Shown: positions 54,446-62,587 of the stretch, one piece after another
Layout of the letters: each line of letters begins with the position of its first letter
Numbering within the stretch: position 1 is the first letter of the stretch
Assembly: GCF_000236035.1 (NCBI RefSeq)
Contig: NZ_JH393259.1
Coordinates: 341,809-405,808, forward strand
Direction of reading: 5' to 3'
Length of the DNA: 64,000 bases
Source of the DNA: Vreelandella boliviensis LC1
Lineage (GTDB): Bacteria; Pseudomonadota; Gammaproteobacteria; Pseudomonadales; Halomonadaceae
Program-made: the position numbers and the translations under genes
The notes under the pieces: generated by a model
The model's database searches: none
The model's input: only the letters and a program-made list of their open reading frames with translations
What the model was told of the DNA's origin: nothing

Positions 54446-56857
54446 TTAATGAGTACTAGCAACGACGTTATTACTAAACGATGCTTCGGTGCTTTTCAAT
54501 GGCGCACCGTCTTCTACCTTATCAGCTAGCGCTACGGCTAAGACATCATCTATCCAGCGTACCGGACGAATATCCAATGCACCTTTGATATTGTCAGGTA
54601 CTTCCTTGAGATCACGGCGGTTTTCTTCAGGAATTAGCACTGTCTTTATACCACCGCGGCGGGCTGCCAGCAATTTCTCCTTCAGTCCGCCTATCGGCAA
54701 CACTTCACCGCGTAGATTGACTTCACCGGTCATTGCCACGTCGCAGCGTACCGCACGCTGGGTGTAAGCGGAAACAATCGCCGTCACCATGGCAATACCC
54801 GCACTGGGCCCATCTTTAGGTGTCGCCCCTTCGGGAACGTGGATATGCAGATCCTCTTTTTCGAACCGCTCGGGATCAATGCCATACGCTTCTGCCCTGG
54901 CACGCACCACTGTGTGGGCGGCACTCACCGACTCTTTCATCACATCGCCAAGTGAGCCGGTCTTATTAATTCGCCCTTTACCCGGCGTTACCACTGACTC
55001 GATGTTGAGCAGCTCACCACCCACCGATGTCCAGGCAAGCCCTGTGACTCGGCCGATCTGGTCGTCCTGCTCTGCCAAGCCGTAACTGTAGCGGCGTACG
55101 CCCGCGTAGTGCTCAATTTGCTCTGCCGTTAAGCTCTGCCCCGATTGGACAGCTTTCTGGTCACGCTCTTTCTCAAGCCGTTCACGCAGCACTTTACGCG
55201 ATACTTTGGCAATCTGCCTTTCTAACTCACGCACACCGGCTTCTCGAGTGTAGTAGCGAATAAGCTCTAAAAGTGCGCTGTCTTCCAGCGTTAACTCATC
55301 GCCTATTAAGCCGTTCGCGGCTAATTGCTTGGGTAGTAAGTAGCGCTTAGCAATAGCCAACTTCTCATCTTCGGTGTAACCCGGCAGACGAATAATTTCC
55401 ATGCGGTCAAGCAGTGCACTGGGAATATTCATCGAGTTAGCGGTACAGATGAACAGCGTCTCAGAGAGATCGTAGTCGAGTTCCAGATAGTGATCGCTAA
55501 AGCTGTTGTTCTGTTCGGGATCGAGCACCTCGAGCAGCGCAGAAGCAGGATCCCCGCGGTGATCCATACCTAGCTTGTCGACCTCATCCAACAGGAACAA
55601 CGGGTTTTTAACCCCGGCTCGGCTCATCCGCTGCATCAACTTACCTGGCAACGAGCCAATATAGGTACGCCGATGGCCGCGAATTTCCGACTCATCGCGG
55701 ACACCACCCAGCGCCAAACGCACATATTTGCGATTAGTGGCACGGGCGATGGACTGACCAAGAGAGGTCTTACCCACCCCAGGCGGTCCGACGAGGCACA
55801 GTACAGGGCCTTTCATCTTGCGCACACGCTTCTGTACGGCAAGATATTCCAGGATGCGCGCCTTGACCTCTTCCAGGCCGTAATGATCTTCATCAAGCAC
55901 CTGCTGCGCTTTGACGAGATCGTGCTTCACGCGCGTACGCTTTTTCCATGGAACAGCGACTAACCAATCCAGGTAGGAGCGCACCACGGTCGCTTCGGCG
56001 GAGTTTGAGGCCATCATTTTGAGCTTATTGAGCTCTTGAGTAGCTTTCTCAGACGCCTCCTTCGGCATACCTGACTCTTGAATCGCCTGTTCGTACTTCT
56101 CAGCCTCATTGGGCACATTATCCAGCTCACCCATTTCTTTCTGGATAGCTTTCATCTGCTCGTTGAGATAGTACTCGCGCTGAGTCTTCTCCATCTGCTC
56201 TTTAACCCGCGAGCGGATGCGCTTCTCAACTTGAAGCAGGTCGATTTCGGACTCAATCAGCGCCATCAGGTGCTCAATTCGATCGCGAACACGATCCATC
56301 TCAAGCAACTCTTGTTTGTCGCCAATCTTAAGCGACAGATGGGCACAAATGGTATCCACCAAGCGGCTTGGATCTTCAATCCCCGACAGCGAATTAAGCA
56401 CTTCGTTGGGAACTTTTTTCGAAAGCTTGACGTACTGCTCGAATTGATTGAGCAACACACGAACCAGCGCTTCTTGCTCACGACTAGTAAGCGGCTCGCT
56501 CTCTCGGGGGGTTAAATGCGCTTGAGTATAGCCTGCGACATTCTCTTCGACATTCAGTACATCCGCTCTAAAATTACCCTCAATGAGTACTTTCACCGTG
56601 CCATCGGGCAACTTAAGCAGTTGCATAATATCGGCCACGGTGCCCATAGCGTAAAGATCCGCGTTGTCAGGCTCATCTTGAGACGCTTCACGCTGAGCCA
56701 CCAGTAGCACACGCTTATCAGCCTCCATCGCCGCTTCGAGCGCCTGGATAGACTTTTCACGACCTACAAAAAGGGGGATGACCATTTGCGGATAAACAAC
56801 CACATCGCGCAATGGCAAAAGGGGTAGACATTGTGTCTGTTCGGCGTTCTGCTGCAT
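54446..56857 (-). CDS. lon: ATP-dependent protease Lon
   Basis: An 803-aa AAA+ protease. LAN substrate-binding domain at the N-terminus (LPLLPLRDVVVYPQMVIPLF), AAA+ module with Walker A GPPGVGKTSLGQSIA and Walker B FLLDEVDKLG, and the peptidase domain with the catalytic Ser in PKDGPSAGIAM and the catalytic Lys in GGLKEKLLAA. ATG 56857 follows GAGGAA and starts directly at MQQNAEQ; a 21-residue in-frame extension to 56920 has no similarity and covers a repeat. Downstream of clpX but with a terminator between. Confidence 0.97.
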   Translation of the reverse strand: MQQNAEQTQCLPLLPLRDVVVYPQMVIPLFVGREKSIQALEAAMEADKRVLLVAQREASQDEPDNADLYAMGTVADIMQLLKLPDGTVKVLIEGNFRADVLNVEENVAGYTQAHLTPRESEPLTSREQEALVRVLLNQFEQYVKLSKKVPNEVLNSLSGIEDPSRLVDTICAHLSLKIGDKQELLEMDRVRDRIEHLMALIESEIDLLQVEKRIRSRVKEQMEKTQREYYLNEQMKAIQKEMGELDNVPNEAEKYEQAIQESGMPKEASEKATQELNKLKMMASNSAEATVVRSYLDWLVAVPWKKRTRVKHDLVKAQQVLDEDHYGLEEVKARILEYLAVQKRVRKMKGPVLCLVGPPGVGKTSLGQSIARATNRKYVRLALGGVRDESEIRGHRRTYIGSLPGKLMQRMSRAGVKNPLFLLDEVDKLGMDHRGDPASALLEVLDPEQNNSFSDHYLELDYDLSETLFICTANSMNIPSALLDRMEIIRLPGYTEDEKLAIAKRYLLPKQLAANGLIGDELTLEDSALLELIRYYTREAGVRELERQIAKVSRKVLRERLEKERDQKAVQSGQSLTAEQIEHYAGVRRYSYGLAEQDDQIGRVTGLAWTSVGGELLNIESVVTPGKGRINKTGSLGDVMKESVSAAHTVVRARAEAYGIDPERFEKEDLHIHVPEGATPKDGPSAGIAMVTAIVSAYTQRAVRCDVAMTGEVNLRGEVLPIGGLKEKLLAARRGGIKTVLIPEENRRDLKEVPDNIKGALDIRPVRWIDDVLAVALADKVEDGAPLKSTEASFSNNVVASTH

Positions 56858-56884
56858 CGCAGACGTTCCTCGACAAATCGGATG

Positions 56885-56914
56885 AGTACTTGAAAGAGTA
56901 CTTGGAAAAGTACT
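56885..56914. repeat. three AGTACT palindromes, 12-bp spacing, upstream of lon
   Basis: AGTACT at 56885-56890, 56897-56902 and 56909-56914, in a run of near-identical GAGTACTTGAAA-type units. Start to start is exactly 12 bp, slightly over one helical turn. They lie 28-57 bp upstream of the lon start codon. Operator or leader role is a guess. Confidence 0.6.
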
Positions 56915-57055
56915 GCACATTTTCTAAATGCTGACGTTCAATACGTTAGCATTGAATAGGCCAGGCAGTAACACTTCACGAATTAGGCTTTATAGCTAGA
57001 TAACCAAGCTTCACAACACGCTTTATAAGAGCGCTCTACAAGAACTCGTTATAAT

Positions 57056-57085
57056 AACAAGGGGTCGCCTAGGCGACCCCTTGTT
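57056..57085 (-). terminator. terminator after clpX, perfect 30-bp palindrome
   Basis: AACAAGGGGTCGCCT followed directly by its exact reverse complement, then TATT-rich sequence on the minus strand, 46 nt past the clpX stop. Confidence 0.8.
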
Positions 57086-57131
57086 TTAGCGCGCAAGCGG
57101 TTGAAGCTGGGCCGTGATACTCGACTAACCA

Positions 57132-58412
57132 CTAACCATCAGTGCCGTCGACACGTGCTTCTTCCTGCTGAGAGTAGATCAACAGAGGCTCACTCTCTCC
57201 AGCAATCACCGAGCCATCGATGACGACTTTGCTGACGCCTTCAAGCGACGGAATTTCATACATGGTATCCAGCAACACTGACTCTAAAATAGAGCGCAGC
57301 CCACGAGCGCCTGTTTTACGCTCCATGGCTTTTTCAGCCACAGCACGTAACGCTTCATCTCTGAACTCAAGCGTTACATCTTCCATTTCAAACAGTTTAG
57401 CGTACTGCTTGACAAGCGAATTCTTGGGCTCCGTCAGAATCTGCACCAGTGCATCTTCGGTGAGTTCCATCAGTGTCGCGATGATCGGCAAACGACCCAC
57501 AAACTCTGGAATCAAGCCAAATTTAACCAGATCATCCGGCTCTACGTCGGCCAGCAGCTCACCCACCCCACGAGAGGACTCCTTGCTTTTCACCGCCGCA
57601 TTGAAACCGATACCGCCCTTCTCAGCGCGATCACGAATAACTTTATCCAGCCCCGCAAAGGCACCGCCGACGATAAACAGAATATTGCCAGTGTTAACTT
57701 GGACAAACTCCTGCTGGGGGTGTTTGCGTCCGCCTTGAGGCGGCACAGAAGCCGTCGTACCTTCAATAAGCTTCAGCAATGCTTGCTGGACACCTTCACC
57801 CGAGACATCGCGAGTGATTGAAGGGTTATCCGATTTGCGTGAAATCTTGTCGATTTCATCGATATAAACAATGCCGCGTTCGGCTTTCTCGACGTCGTAA
57901 TCGCACTTCTGCAACAGCTTTTGGATGATGTTCTCGACATCTTCACCGACATAGCCGGCTTCCGTCAGCGTGGTTGCATCCGCAATAGTAAAAGGTACAT
58001 TCAGTAACCGTGCCATGGTTTCCGCTAACAGCGTTTTACCGCTACCGGTGGGACCAATTAGCAGAATGTTTGATTTACCTAGCTCTACATCGCCGTCGCG
58101 TACATCTGTTTTCAGACGTTTGTAGTGGTTATACACCGCTACGGAAAGCACCATTTTGGCGCGATCCTGTCCGATGACGTAGTCATCAAGCGTATGACGT
58201 ATTTCGCGAGGCGTAGGTAAACGCTCCTCATCGCTCTCGGCATCGGCTTCGAGAACTTCCTCGCGAATGATGTCATTACACAAGTCGACACACTCATCGC
58301 AGATATAGACGGATGGGCCCGCAATCAGCTTACGTACTTCGTTTTGGTTTTTCCCACAAAACGAGCAGTAGAGCAGTTTGCCACCTTCGTCCTTGCCTTT
58401 GCCGTCGGCCAT
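57132..58412 (-). CDS. clpX: ATP-dependent Clp protease ATPase ClpX
   Basis: A 426-aa AAA+ unfoldase. N-terminal zinc domain with four Cys ([10 protein letters not shown], then [11 protein letters not shown]), Walker [17 protein letters not shown], Walker [15 protein letters not shown], the pore/ClpP-binding IGF-type region (GGIGFNAAV) and [13 protein letters not shown] sensor motif. It recognises ssrA-tagged and other substrates and feeds ClpP. Same strand and order as tig-clpP-clpX-lon in E. coli; 75 nt after clpP. Confidence 0.97.
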   Translation of the reverse strand: MADGKGKDEGGKLLYCSFCGKNQNEVRKLIAGPSVYICDECVDLCNDIIREEVLEADAESDEERLPTPREIRHTLDDYVIGQDRAKMVLSVAVYNHYKRLKTDVRDGDVELGKSNILLIGPTGSGKTLLAETMARLLNVPFTIADATTLTEAGYVGEDVENIIQKLLQKCDYDVEKAERGIVYIDEIDKISRKSDNPSITRDVSGEGVQQALLKLIEGTTASVPPQGGRKHPQQEFVQVNTGNILFIVGGAFAGLDKVIRDRAEKGGIGFNAAVKSKESSRGVGELLADVEPDDLVKFGLIPEFVGRLPIIATLMELTEDALVQILTEPKNSLVKQYAKLFEMEDVTLEFRDEALRAVAEKAMERKTGARGLRSILESVLLDTMYEIPSLEGVSKVVIDGSVIAGESEPLLIYSQQEEARVDGTDG

Positions 58413-58486
58413 TCGTATACCTCTGTCACTGCGGCGGCTTTCGCCGCCGGAAAAGCTCGTTAGAAAAGCAGAATCCTATCACGCTA

Positions 58487-59104
58487 TCAGGATGTAGGCC
58501 GCTTATCCAGCACTGCATCAATCAAACCATACTCTTTGGCTGTATTGGCGCTCATGAAATTATCCCGATCGGTATCTCGCGAGACGGCTTCAATATCCTG
58601 GCCCGTATGATGGGCAAGGATTTGGTTCAGCTTTTCGCGAATACCCAGAATTTCACGGGTATGAATTTCAATGTCAGACGCTTGGCCTTGGTAACCACCT
58701 AGCGGCTGGTGAATCATCACACGTGAATTGGGTAGGCAGTAACGCTTGCCAGCCGCGCCTGCCGTCAATAACAGCGCACCCATACTAGCCGCCTGACCAA
58801 TACACACCGTAGACACATCTGGCTTCACAAACTGCATAGTGTCGTAAATCGACATACCCGCGGTGACCGAACCACCTGGCGAGTTGATATACAGGTGAAT
58901 ATCTTTATCGGGATTTTCTGATTCCAGGAACAACAACTGGGCGACAACCAGATTAGCCATGTAGTCTTCTACAGGGCCTACCAAAAAGATCACACGCTCT
59001 TTTAAAAGGCGTGAGTAAATGTCGTAGGCTCTTTCCCCTTTGGCGCTCTGCTCAACCACCATGGGCACTAAACCGCCGGCGTTTTGAATATCAAACTCAC
59101 TCAT
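58487..59104 (-). CDS. clpP: ATP-dependent Clp protease proteolytic subunit ClpP
   Basis: A 205-aa serine peptidase that forms the tetradecameric chamber for ClpX. The catalytic Ser is in [11 protein letters not shown], the His in [12 protein letters not shown] and the Asp in [10 protein letters not shown]; propeptide-like start ([20 protein letters not shown]). ATG 59104 precedes the hairpin upstream. Single-copy type of the family. Confidence 0.97.
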   Translation of the reverse strand: MSEFDIQNAGGLVPMVVEQSAKGERAYDIYSRLLKERVIFLVGPVEDYMANLVVAQLLFLESENPDKDIHLYINSPGGSVTAGMSIYDTMQFVKPDVSTVCIGQAASMGALLLTAGAAGKRYCLPNSRVMIHQPLGGYQGQASDIEIHTREILGIREKLNQILAHHTGQDIEAVSRDTDRDNFMSANTAKEYGLIDAVLDKRPTS

Positions 59105-59135
59105 TCAGGTGATTCCTTGCGTCCGGGAAGGGAAA

Positions 59136-59159
59136 GGCGCACCGACATAAAGGTGCGCC
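59136..59159 (-). terminator. hairpin between tig and clpP, possible attenuator
   Basis: On the minus strand GGCGCACC, 8-nt loop, GGTGCGCC, then TTTCCCTTCCC. The T tract is short and interrupted, so it could partially reduce read-through from tig into clpP. Confidence 0.45.
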
Positions 59160-59172
59160 ACGTTCCAGGGTG

Positions 59173-60525
59173 TTAGGCGCTAGCTTGCTCGCCCTCTTCA
59201 GCACCCTCATCTTGCTCTGCCTGCTCTTGCGCAGCAGCAAGGGCTTGTTGATAAGACATTTCAACGTCTTTAATGTTCGTTTGCTCAAGCAACTTGGCAA
59301 CCGCTTTCTCTTCGAGAATGGCAGATTTTACTTGGGTTTTCAGCTGCTCGTTGCCCATGTAGTAGCTGACCACTTCATCAGGATCTTGATACTGCTCAGC
59401 AAGCTCGGTCACTTTTGCCTTGATAGCATCATCGTCAGCATCAAGTTCGTTAGCCTTGATCACTTCAGCCAGCAACAAACCGACCTGAACGCGGCCTTTG
59501 GCCTGCTCTTCGAACAATTCGTTGGGCAGCTGACTGACATCAAAGTCTTCACCTAGACCAAACTGCTGCGCAGCTTGGCGCTTCATGCCGTCAGTCTCTT
59601 GCTGAACCAGTGCGCTAGGCACAGGGATTTCGTTAACCTTTTTCAACGCATCAAGCACTTGCTGCTTGACCCGGTTATCAACGGCTTGCGACGCTTCACG
59701 GGTCATGTTCTTCTTGATTTCAGCGCGGAATTTTTCCTGGTCGCCGCCTTCAACGCCAAAACGCTCGATAAACTCAGCGTCTACTTCGGGCAGTTTTTGG
59801 CTGCTGACTTTGTGCACTGTCACCTTGAAGGTGGCTTCTTTACCGGCCAAATGCTCGGCCTGGTAATCTTCTGGGAAGGTGACGTTAAGGGTCTTCTCTT
59901 CGCCCGCCTTGGCACCAATTAGCTGCTCTTCAAAGCCTGGAATAAAGCTATTGGAGCCAATGACCAGGGTGTGACCTTCGGCGCTACCGCCTTCAAACGG
60001 CTCATCACCAATATAACCCTGGAAATCTATAGTGACTTGATCACCGTCGGCAGCAGCAGCGTCCACTTCTTCCCAGGCGGCGTTTTGCTTACGCAGCGTA
60101 TCGATCATCTCATCGACATCCGCATCGCTTACCGAAACCACCGGACGCTCAACTTCGGTACCTTCGATAGAGGTCAGCTCAACTTGCGGGTAGATCTCCA
60201 TTACCGCAACGAACTCTAGGTCTTTACCCGACTCATTGACCGAGGGTTCAATTTGCGGGAAGCCAGCCGGGTTCAAGCCTTCTTCGGTAATAGCGCGCAC
60301 ATAGCGCTCGCGCATTACTTCACTGACTACCTCGTTACGTACGTCTTGGCCGTAGCGCTGCTGAACTACTGCCATTGGCACCCGGCCCTGGCGAAAACCA
60401 TTCAAGCGAACGTTCTTCGCGGTGTCTTTCAAGCGAGCACTAACGGCCCCGTCAATTTCGGCAGCCGGCACTTGAATGGTGATACGGCGTTCGATCTGGG
60501 AGGTCGTCTCGACAGAAACTTGCAT
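59173..60525 (-). CDS. tig: trigger factor
   Basis: A 450-aa ribosome-associated chaperone. Ribosome-binding tail domain with the signature GFRQGRVP, the FKBP-type isomerase domain (GDQVTIDFQGYIGDEPFEGG, then GSNSFIPGFEEQLIGAKAGE) and a long helical C-terminal domain ending in a Glu/Ala-rich tail. ATG 60525 is chosen: AGAGGA sits 6 nt upstream and the family opening MQVSVETTSQIERR follows; a 13-residue extension to 60564 has none. First gene of the tig-clpP-clpX series. Confidence 0.97.
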   Translation of the reverse strand: MQVSVETTSQIERRITIQVPAAEIDGAVSARLKDTAKNVRLNGFRQGRVPMAVVQQRYGQDVRNEVVSEVMRERYVRAITEEGLNPAGFPQIEPSVNESGKDLEFVAVMEIYPQVELTSIEGTEVERPVVSVSDADVDEMIDTLRKQNAAWEEVDAAAADGDQVTIDFQGYIGDEPFEGGSAEGHTLVIGSNSFIPGFEEQLIGAKAGEEKTLNVTFPEDYQAEHLAGKEATFKVTVHKVSSQKLPEVDAEFIERFGVEGGDQEKFRAEIKKNMTREASQAVDNRVKQQVLDALKKVNEIPVPSALVQQETDGMKRQAAQQFGLGEDFDVSQLPNELFEEQAKGRVQVGLLLAEVIKANELDADDDAIKAKVTELAEQYQDPDEVVSYYMGNEQLKTQVKSAILEEKAVAKLLEQTNIKDVEMSYQQALAAAQEQAEQDEGAEEGEQASA

Positions 60526-60783
60526 GAATTGTCCTCTAACGGCTGGGCGTTGTGTTGATTGCATTTAATAAGTTCAAGGGGGCAATTTTAAGAACCCCAA
60601 CGCATAGTGGCAAGCGCCATGCTCGCAACATGGGGGCAGTGATTTTAAAAACAAGGGAATATGCGAGCAATTAACCGCTTTAAGGCGTGTTTAGCTTCAT
60701 TATTAGTTCCACGCTGCGTAATTTATACCATTCTACTGCTTTGTACGTCTTGCGGCGACTTTTTCAATCGCTGTAGTAAAACG
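60526..60783. other. intergenic region upstream of tig
   Basis: 258 bp containing the leader of tig and the 3' flank of the small membrane-protein gene. I see no clear promoter or repeat. Confidence 0.4.
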
Positions 60784-61161
60784 CTAGCTGGCTTGACGCT
60801 CACCTGACCACCAAAGGCTTATCGCATGAAGCAGCACTCCAAGGGTTGCGCAATGGGAAATGAATACTTGCCAGCTGATCCAATCTGTAAACAGCGCGTG
60901 CCAGCCCCCCATCACAGCCATTCCTAACAACAGCATAACGACTAACCGCTTGCATAGCTGCGGCAGTCGGCGACGTGCCTCCACGCCCAATAAGCGCCAC
61001 TGCACAATAGCCGCGAAGGCAACCAGCGCTAAGGCAAAGATAATTAGCGTCTGGCGGGTTTCATGCCCACCCGCCATGTAGCGCGGAAGCGTTGCCAGCA
61101 TAACGATACATAGGCCTAGCGCAACGCTAATGCGCTCAGGCGAGGTAGGCGCTCGCTGCAT
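60784..61161 (-). CDS. small membrane protein, four segments, unknown
   Basis: A 125-aa integral membrane protein not assigned to a family. Hydrophobic segments: VALGLCIVMLATLPRYM, LIIFALALVAFAAIV, LVVMLLLGMAVMGGW and FISHCATLGVLLHAISLWW, with Arg-rich cytosolic loops (VEARRRLPQLCKR). It starts two bases after the flavodoxin stop, with GAGG overlapping that stop, so the two are translated together and it may be a membrane partner of the flavodoxin. No cofactor-binding His pair is convincing. Function unknown. Confidence 0.7.
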   Translation of the reverse strand: MQRAPTSPERISVALGLCIVMLATLPRYMAGGHETRQTLIIFALALVAFAAIVQWRLLGVEARRRLPQLCKRLVVMLLLGMAVMGGWHALFTDWISWQVFISHCATLGVLLHAISLWWSGERQAS

Positions 61162-61163
61162 CG

Positions 61164-61628
61164 CTAAGCCACCTCTAATTGTTGGGCAACGATCCACTCT
61201 TCCACCCAGGGCACGGCAGCGTCGTCGGCCATGAATGTCTCCATGGCATCGACCTCTAATCGCTCACCTAATCGGGTCGCGCCATGATCCGCCAGCAACT
61301 CATCAAGCGCACGGCCTGCGCCACAAAACGTATCGCCATAAGAGCTATCGCCCAGGGCAATAAGCCCGTAGCGGAGTGAGGTGAGTGCGGGACTTCTATC
61401 GCGCAGATTACGCACAAAGGGCACAAAACTGCCGGGAAAATCACCACTGCCCGTGGTCGACACACAAAACAGCACCAAATCAGCATCACCACCGACAATA
61501 TCATCGACAGAGGGCTGTTCATGAATAGTCACAGCGTAACCGGCCTGTTCAAATAGGGGCTTCACCTGCTCAGCCACGTCTAAGGCACCGCCATACATTG
61601 TACCCACCAAAATATTCAGCTTCGGCAT
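61164..61628 (-). CDS. flavodoxin, MioC-like
   Basis: A 154-aa FMN-binding electron carrier. The phosphate loop is LVGTMYGGALDVAEQ (usual T-x-T-G-x-x replaced by GTMYGG-type), and the flavin-contacting loops are VSTTGSGDFPGSF and GLIALGDSSYGDTFCGAG. The short length and loop sequences fit the MioC/YqcA group rather than nifF-type flavodoxins. ATG 61628 follows GGGGAG; a GTG six bases earlier is too close to it. The membrane protein gene follows directly. Confidence 0.85.
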   Translation of the reverse strand: MPKLNILVGTMYGGALDVAEQVKPLFEQAGYAVTIHEQPSVDDIVGGDADLVLFCVSTTGSGDFPGSFVPFVRNLRDRSPALTSLRYGLIALGDSSYGDTFCGAGRALDELLADHGATRLGERLEVDAMETFMADDAAVPWVEEWIVAQQLEVA

Positions 61629-61771
61629 CGTCACTCCCCTGTCAAAGTGTCACAGTGCCAACCATCAAGTCGACAAATACCCTATGAATTTGCTCAAATA
61701 TTAACATGGCTGGTTAGAATGAGACACATCGCCCGCAACGGGTGATTCACAGGCAGCACACAGGAGTGGCT

Positions 61772-61978
61772 ATGCAGCAAACCTTCGAGACTTGGATCAC
61801 CCCGCTGATGGTTGGCGGTCTAATCATATTTATGTGTTTCATTATCTGGGACTTGGCCAAAAAATCGAATGCGGGCAAATTTGGCACCATCATGCTGTTT
61901 GTGGTGCTGGGTGCAGGCATGCTGGGTTATGTCATCAAGGTGGTAATTACTTGGCTAATTGAGAGTGGCGGCATTTAA
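61772..61978 (+). CDS. DUF2788 small membrane protein
   Basis: A 68-aa protein with two membrane segments (WITPLMVGGLIIFMCFII and TIMLFVVLGAGMLGYVIKVV) separated by the basic loop LAKKSNAGKFG. It matches the DUF2788 family of gammaproteobacteria as I recall it; function unknown. ATG 61772 follows AGGAG, which decides against an upstream in-frame ATG at 61742. Single gene with its own terminator. Confidence 0.8.
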   Translation: MQQTFETWITPLMVGGLIIFMCFIIWDLAKKSNAGKFGTIMLFVVLGAGMLGYVIKVVITWLIESGGI

Positions 61979-62005
61979 GGGCATCAACGAACCCACGACA
62001 AAGAG

Positions 62006-62035
62006 AAAAGGAGCGCCCGAAGGCACTCCTTTTAA
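62006..62035 (+). terminator. terminator after the DUF2788 gene
   Basis: AAAAGGAGCGCC, loop CGAA, GGCACTCCTTTT (one mismatch), about 28 nt past the stop. Confidence 0.8.
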
Positions 62036-62122
62036 AAGGCAAGAGAATTAGTAGGTATGAGCTTTAGAGGCTATGAGCGCAGCCAAACACTTTGGAATAG
62101 ATAACACCCATAGACCAAAAGA

Positions 62123-62422
62123 CTACTCGTCGCCTACATAGTGCTCAACCTGCTGTTTTAGCTTCTGCCCTGGACGAAACGTCACGACTCGCCGAGCAGA
62201 AATGGGGATTTCTTCACCGGTTTTAGGGTTACGCCCTGGTCGCTCGCGCTTATCACGCAAGTCAAAGTTACCAAACCCGGACAGTTTTACCTGTTCGTTC
62301 TCACGAAGACAGGCTCGAATCTCTTCAAAAAAAGCTTCGACCATGGCCTTCGCTTCTCGCTTGGACAGAGCTAGCTCAGCATGCAAATGTTCGGCTAGCT
62401 CTGCTTTGGTCAACGCACCCAT
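62123..62422 (-). CDS. ihfA: integration host factor alpha subunit
   Basis: A 99-aa DNA-bending protein of the HU/IHF family, partner of IhfB in replication, recombination and phage integration. [40 protein letters not shown], then [20 protein letters not shown]; the intercalating Pro is in GRNPKTG. ATG 62422 follows AGGAG; a 10-residue extension to 62452 has no support. Downstream of pheT on the same strand, the conserved gammaproteobacterial order. Confidence 0.96.
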   Translation of the reverse strand: MGALTKAELAEHLHAELALSKREAKAMVEAFFEEIRACLRENEQVKLSGFGNFDLRDKRERPGRNPKTGEEIPISARRVVTFRPGQKLKQQVEHYVGDE

Positions 62423-62587
62423 AAGGCTTCTCCTTATCCTTGAAGCAAACACAGCAACAAACGCTCTGTATCAAACATACAACATACAGTAGCAAACGCA
62501 TTGCCAAGAGCGTGATAAGCATCGTGGTGTGGCCCAGCCGTTAATTAAACTCGCATTTCTTTCACCTAGCACGGATTTAATTCGCTA

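Noticed and set aside
56858..57055. sigma32 heat-shock promoter for lon
   Set aside because: I found no convincing CTTGAA ... CCCCAT pair by eye; not claimed.
58432..58449. GC-rich hairpin between clpP and clpX as a terminator
   Set aside because: No T tract on either strand; not listed as a terminator.
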